Assembly (NCBI GenBank): GCA_003156235.1
Contig: PMGP01000021.1
Span: forward strand, 1 to 8,781
Direction of reading: 5' to 3'
DNA length: 8,781 nt
Origin: Acidobacteriaceae bacterium
Lineage (GTDB): Bacteria > Acidobacteriota > Terriglobia > Terriglobales > Acidobacteriaceae
The notes below the pieces were generated by a model. That model was not told the origin of the DNA. It did not search any database and was given only the letters and a program-made list of their open reading frames with translations. The stretch's first letter is position 1; each line of letters begins with the position of its first letter. Positions 6,767 through 8,781 of the stretch are shown here, one piece after another. A program made the translations under genes and the position numbers.

Positions 6767-7216
6767 ATGGGCAAGGTATCAATCAAGAGCGAGCATGAAG
6801 AATACTTGCAAGCCAACCGGAGAGAGCAAGAGGAGCAGGCTACCATTCCCCACGCCGTCAGCGCCCGTTATGATCGCCGCATCGGACGGGTTGTGGTGGG
6901 CCTGAACAATGGTTTGGAGATTTCCTTCTCGCCGCGCAATGCGCAAGGGCTGGAAACGGCGACATGGGCGCAGTTGCGGGAAATTGAGATTTACCCTACT
7001 GGCTCTGGCCTTCACTTCCCCGCGCTGGACGCCGACTTGTACATTCCGGCGCTGTTGGAAGGGTTCTTCGGTTCTAAACGATGGATGGCCGGCAGACTCG
7101 GCGCCACCGGGGGCAGATCGAGAAGCGCGGCCAAGGTCTCGGCTGCCCGGAAGAATGGCAAGGCGGGCGGCAGGCCGCGCAAGATCGCTACAGCGGCGGT
7201 AGTTGGAGGTTCCTGA
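6767..7216 (+). CDS. DUF2442 domain protein with basic C-terminal tail
   Basis: A 149-residue protein with the DUF2442 pattern: ARYDRRIGRVVVGLNNGLEISF (about 33-54), AQGLETATWAQLREIEI (about 59-75), GSGLHFPALDADLYIPALLEGFFG (about 79-102) and a W-containing end. DUF2442 proteins have no settled biochemical role. They are often small genes beside DUF4160 genes, a pairing that looks toxin-antitoxin-like; no DUF4160 partner is present here. The N-terminus (EEYLQANRREQEEQ) is charged and helical. The C-terminal tail is Ala/Lys/Arg-rich with KAGGRPRK (132-139), resembling an AT-hook core (GRP), so nucleic-acid binding is possible. I chose ATG 6767 over the in-frame ATG at 6716 because AAGGG lies six bases upstream of it and the longer form would overlap the preceding gene. 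The family call is from motif memory. Confidence 0.8.
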   Translation: MGKVSIKSEHEEYLQANRREQEEQATIPHAVSARYDRRIGRVVVGLNNGLEISFSPRNAQGLETATWAQLREIEIYPTGSGLHFPALDADLYIPALLEGFFGSKRWMAGRLGATGGRSRSAAKVSAARKNGKAGGRPRKIATAAVVGGS

Positions 7217-7232
7217 GTCGGTTCAAAACACG

Positions 7233-7238
7233 TAAACT
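7233..7238 (+). promoter_or_regulatory. -10-like box upstream of lptB
   Basis: TAAACT at 7233-7238 resembles a -10 box (four of six). TTCCTG, 17 bases upstream at 7210-7215, is at best a poor -35 element. If used, the dispersed repeat copy 3 would lie in the lptB leader. Confidence is low. Confidence 0.2.
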
Positions 7239-7247
7239 AGAGAAGAG

Positions 7248-7293
7248 CAACCGCAGGTCCTTCGACTTCGCTGCGCTCGCTCAGGATGACAGA
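7248..7293. repeat. Dispersed repeat, copy 3, upstream of lptB
   Basis: A 46-base element nearly identical to 3098-3144 (one substitution, one deleted base) and in the same orientation. It fills most of the 103-base space between the DUF2442 gene and lptB, ending 26 bases before the lptB ATG. Confidence 0.85.
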
Positions 7294-7319
7294 CTTAACT
7301 TTGTTATCGAATTGACGGG

Positions 7320-8060
7320 ATGACCCACTCGATGGAAACATTGATCGCCGAGGGAATCGGCAAGAGCTACAAAGGACGGCAGGTGGTTCGCGCGGTGGAT
7401 CTGCAGATCTCGCGCGGCGAGGTGGTGGGGCTGCTGGGGCCGAACGGCGCCGGCAAGACCACAATCTTTTACATCATCGTGGGACTGGTCGAGCCCGATG
7501 GCGGGCGCGTGCTGGTGGACCAGACCGAGATTACCGCGCTGCCGATGTACTTGCGCGCGCGCAATTTTGGGATTAGTTATTTGCCCCAGGAGCCATCGAT
7601 CTTCCGCAAGCTGACCGTGGAGGAGAACATCCTGGCGGTGCTGGAGGCGCAGCCGATGGGCAACCGCGAGCGGCGGACGCGGACCGAGAAACTCATTCAT
7701 CAGTTGAACCTGGGCCACATCCGCACCACCCGCGGCTACGCGCTCTCCGGCGGCGAACGGCGCCGGGTGGAGATTGCGCGCTCGTTGTGCATCCAGCCCA
7801 ACTTCATCCTGCTTGACGAGCCGTTCAGCGGCATCGACCCCATCGCCGTGCTGGAGCTGCAAAAGATCATCTTCGACCTGAAGGCCAGCGGCATCGGAGT
7901 CCTGATTACCGACCACAATGTGCGCGAGACGTTGAGCGTGACCGACCGCGCTTATATCATCGCCGAAGGGAGGATATTCCGCTCCGGAACGCCGCATGAA
8001 CTGGGCAACGACGTGGAGGTGCGGCGGGTTTACCTGGGGGAGGGTTTCACGCTGGGGTGA
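7320..8060 (+). CDS. lptB: LPS export ABC transporter ATP-binding protein LptB
   Basis: Cytoplasmic ATPase that, as a dimer with LptF and LptG, extracts LPS from the inner membrane and pushes it onto the LptC-LptA bridge. Its 246 residues are the normal length (E. coli 241). In order: Walker A GPNGAGKT (40-47), Q-loop glutamine in YLPQEPSIFRKLTVEENI (Q90), ABC signature LSGGE (142-146), Walker B FILLDEP (162-168), D-loop SGID (170-173) and switch histidine in ITDHNVRETL (H199). The strings LPMYLRAR, YLPQEPSIFRKLTVEENI, DPIAVLELQKII and DHNVRETL are specific to LptB rather than other ABC ATPases. The start is uncertain: ATG 7320 gives MTHSMETL, while ATG 7332 gives METLIAEGIGKSY, closer to typical LptB N-termini. 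Neither has an ideal ribosome site (GACGGG sits directly before 7320). All catalytic motifs are intact. rpoN follows, as in the classical lpt-rpoN cluster. Confidence 0.96.
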   Translation: MTHSMETLIAEGIGKSYKGRQVVRAVDLQISRGEVVGLLGPNGAGKTTIFYIIVGLVEPDGGRVLVDQTEITALPMYLRARNFGISYLPQEPSIFRKLTVEENILAVLEAQPMGNRERRTRTEKLIHQLNLGHIRTTRGYALSGGERRRVEIARSLCIQPNFILLDEPFSGIDPIAVLELQKIIFDLKASGIGVLITDHNVRETLSVTDRAYIIAEGRIFRSGTPHELGNDVEVRRVYLGEGFTLG

Positions 8061-8072
8061 TGATAACCCCAG
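8052..8072. other. Hairpin across the lptB stop codon
   Basis: CTGGGGT (8052-8058) and ACCCCAG (8066-8072) form a perfect seven-base stem with loop GATGATA. The stop codon TGA is 8058-8060, so the stem contains the last lptB codons. No T-run follows, so it is not an intrinsic terminator; it could protect the 3' end of the lptB mRNA. Confidence 0.45.
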
Positions 8073-8367
8073 ACGGTATGGTTGGCAGGCACTTTGGTTG
8101 CAATTAGCCTGCCGTAAACCCTTAAATTCCCACTACTTTACTAGACTGACCCAATAGAGATTCCTGGATTGAGCAACGCCCAATCCGGAACAGATGACTC
8201 AGGGTGAGACAGTTTACCTTTTAGCTAATTGCTCGCTCGGTTACACTTGAAGTGAGCAAAATTGCTCATTTTTTACATTCGTGCGACCAGATGTACAGCT
8301 TTCTCCTAGGTAGTGAGCTTGAAGCGCACGTCCAAAACTGAGTCGAAACGGGAATCGGGTCCATTCT
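8061..8367. other. Structured non-coding region between lptB and rpoN
   Basis: A 307-base stretch with no convincing gene. It holds several inverted repeats: GGCAGGC (8084-8090) with GCCTGCC (8107-8113), a perfect seven-base stem; TTCC-T-GGATTG (8161-8171) with CAATCCGGAA (8181-8190), ten pairs with one bulged T; and the terminator-like hairpin at 8253-8274. A weak promoter-like pair, TTGCAA (8098-8103) and TTAAAT (8122-8127) with an 18-base spacer, could start a short RNA. A second, TTTACA (8272-8277) and TACAGC (8294-8299) with a 16-base spacer, could serve rpoN. Base composition is visibly more AT-rich than the flanking genes. I do not recognise 6S RNA or another known RNA family. Confidence 0.5.
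8253..8274 (+). terminator. Intrinsic terminator-like hairpin upstream of rpoN
   Basis: TGAGCAA (8253-8259) and TTGCTCA (8262-8268) form a stem (six pairs with an AAAT loop is the realistic fold), followed directly by six T residues (8269-8274). It is only modestly GC-rich. It lies 190 bases after the lptB stop and about 90 bases before rpoN, so it probably ends lptB-operon or leader transcription. An upstream TTGCTC (8229-8234) could pair with the same GAGCAA arm and compete with the terminator. Confidence 0.6.
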
Positions 8368-8781
8368 ATGCCGATGCTGCAAACAAGCTTAAACGTAAAG
8401 TTATCGCAGCGCCAGATTCTGACTCCTGGACTGATGCAGATGGTGAGCGTTCTTGCGCTCAACAAGCTCGAGCTGAAGGAGATGATCGATGCCGAGATGG
8501 TGGAAAATCCCGTCCTGGAGGAGATTGACGAGACGGTTCCGATGCTGGATCAGGTTGCGAGCCGCGAGGAACGCCTGGAACGCGGAGTTGAGGAGCGCAT
8601 CGTTGAAGAGCCCGCGACCCCAGTTCAGGATTCGTTTAACGAGATCGACTTCGGAACGTACTTCAAGGATTACCTGGACCCCGGTTACCGCACACAGCCG
8701 GAATACGAAGAGAGTGAAAAGCCCTCGTATGAGAACTTTCTCTCCCAGCCTACGACTCTGGCCGATCACCTGGCGTGGCAG
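8368..8781 (+). CDS. rpoN: RNA polymerase sigma-54 factor, 3' end missing
   Basis: The first 138 residues of sigma-54, which directs RNA polymerase to -24/-12 promoters that need an AAA+ activator. The frame begins MPMLQTSLNVKLSQRQILTP and continues GLMQMVSVLALNKLELKEMI, the glutamine- and leucine-rich Region I that contacts activators. Next comes ENPVLEEIDE and then an acidic, variable Region II (about 50-125, many E and D). The start of the core-binding region is LADHLAWQ, resembling LxxHLxxQ. ATG 8368 is the first in-frame start after a stop at 8320-8322. ATG 8374 (MLQTSL) is an equally plausible alternative, and neither has a strong Shine-Dalgarno. Later ATGs at 8434 and 8440 would remove most of Region I. 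The DNA-binding RpoN box is beyond the window. Its place after lptB is the classical gene order. Confidence 0.95.
   Translation, partial: MPMLQTSLNVKLSQRQILTPGLMQMVSVLALNKLELKEMIDAEMVENPVLEEIDETVPMLDQVASREERLERGVEERIVEEPATPVQDSFNEIDFGTYFKDYLDPGYRTQPEYEESEKPSYENFLSQPTTLADHLAWQ

Noticed and set aside
7281..7997. Minus-strand open frame of about 238 residues
   Set aside because: It lies opposite lptB, whose ABC motifs are complete, and its sequence looks like antisense of those motifs.
8134..8274. Possible 6S RNA in the lptB-rpoN spacer
   Set aside because: Length and position were suggestive, but I could not find the long closing stem with a central bubble that defines 6S RNA, so I left it as an unassigned structured region.
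8241..8465. Minus-strand open frame of 74 residues in the lptB-rpoN spacer
   Set aside because: It covers the terminator-like hairpin and the start of rpoN, with no ribosome site or domain pattern.
8313..8528. Plus-strand open frame of 71 residues upstream of and overlapping rpoN
   Set aside because: It is out of frame with the clear sigma-54 Region I sequence beginning at 8368, is highly charged, and has no motifs.

Overview
The window reads as chromosomal DNA from a diderm bacterium of moderately high GC. The most likely source is an acidobacterium (Terriglobia/Acidobacteriaceae type). Three things support this: the separate alpha and beta chains of glycyl-tRNA synthetase, an LPS-transport (lpt) gene cluster leading into rpoN, and dispersed copies of a short repeat starting CCGCAGGTCCTTCGAC that, from memory, is common in such genomes. 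The taxonomic call is an inference; there is no rRNA or marker gene here to prove it. All real genes are on the + strand.

Layout: (1) 1-855, 3' part of glyQ (glycyl-tRNA synthetase alpha chain), followed by a hairpin-forming array of 7-base units that also supplies the glyQ stop codon. (2) 977-3061, complete glyS (beta chain). (3) 3062-3227, an intergenic stretch with a dispersed repeat, a second inverted repeat and a -10-like box. (4) 3228-3950, an unrecognised 240-residue protein whose reading frame contains another copy of the dispersed repeat. (5) 3953-6439, an 828-residue membrane-anchored periplasmic protein with LptC-like sequence at the start and LptA/OstA-like segments to the end. 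It starts two bases after the previous stop. (6) 6535-7216, two small genes: a two-helix membrane protein of low GC and a DUF2442 protein. (7) 7217-7319, a spacer with a third repeat copy. (8) 7320-8060, lptB, the ATPase of the LPS transporter. (9) 8061-8367, a hairpin-rich non-coding stretch. (10) 8368-8781, the 5' part of rpoN (sigma-54), which runs off the window.

How they work together: glyQ and glyS make the alpha2beta2 glycyl-tRNA synthetase. The order lptC/lptA - lptB - rpoN is the classical LPS-export cluster known from Proteobacteria. Here lptC and lptA appear joined into one long gene, and two small unrelated-looking genes sit between it and lptB. The LptCA-like protein would form the periplasmic bridge and LptB would power extraction of LPS from the inner membrane. 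LptF, LptG and LptD are not in the window.

I found no CRISPR array, transposase, tRNA, rRNA or obvious new defence system. The most noteworthy points are the long LptC-LptA-like protein, the repeat copy inside a coding frame, the heptamer inverted repeat ending glyQ, and the structured lptB-rpoN spacer with a terminator-like hairpin.
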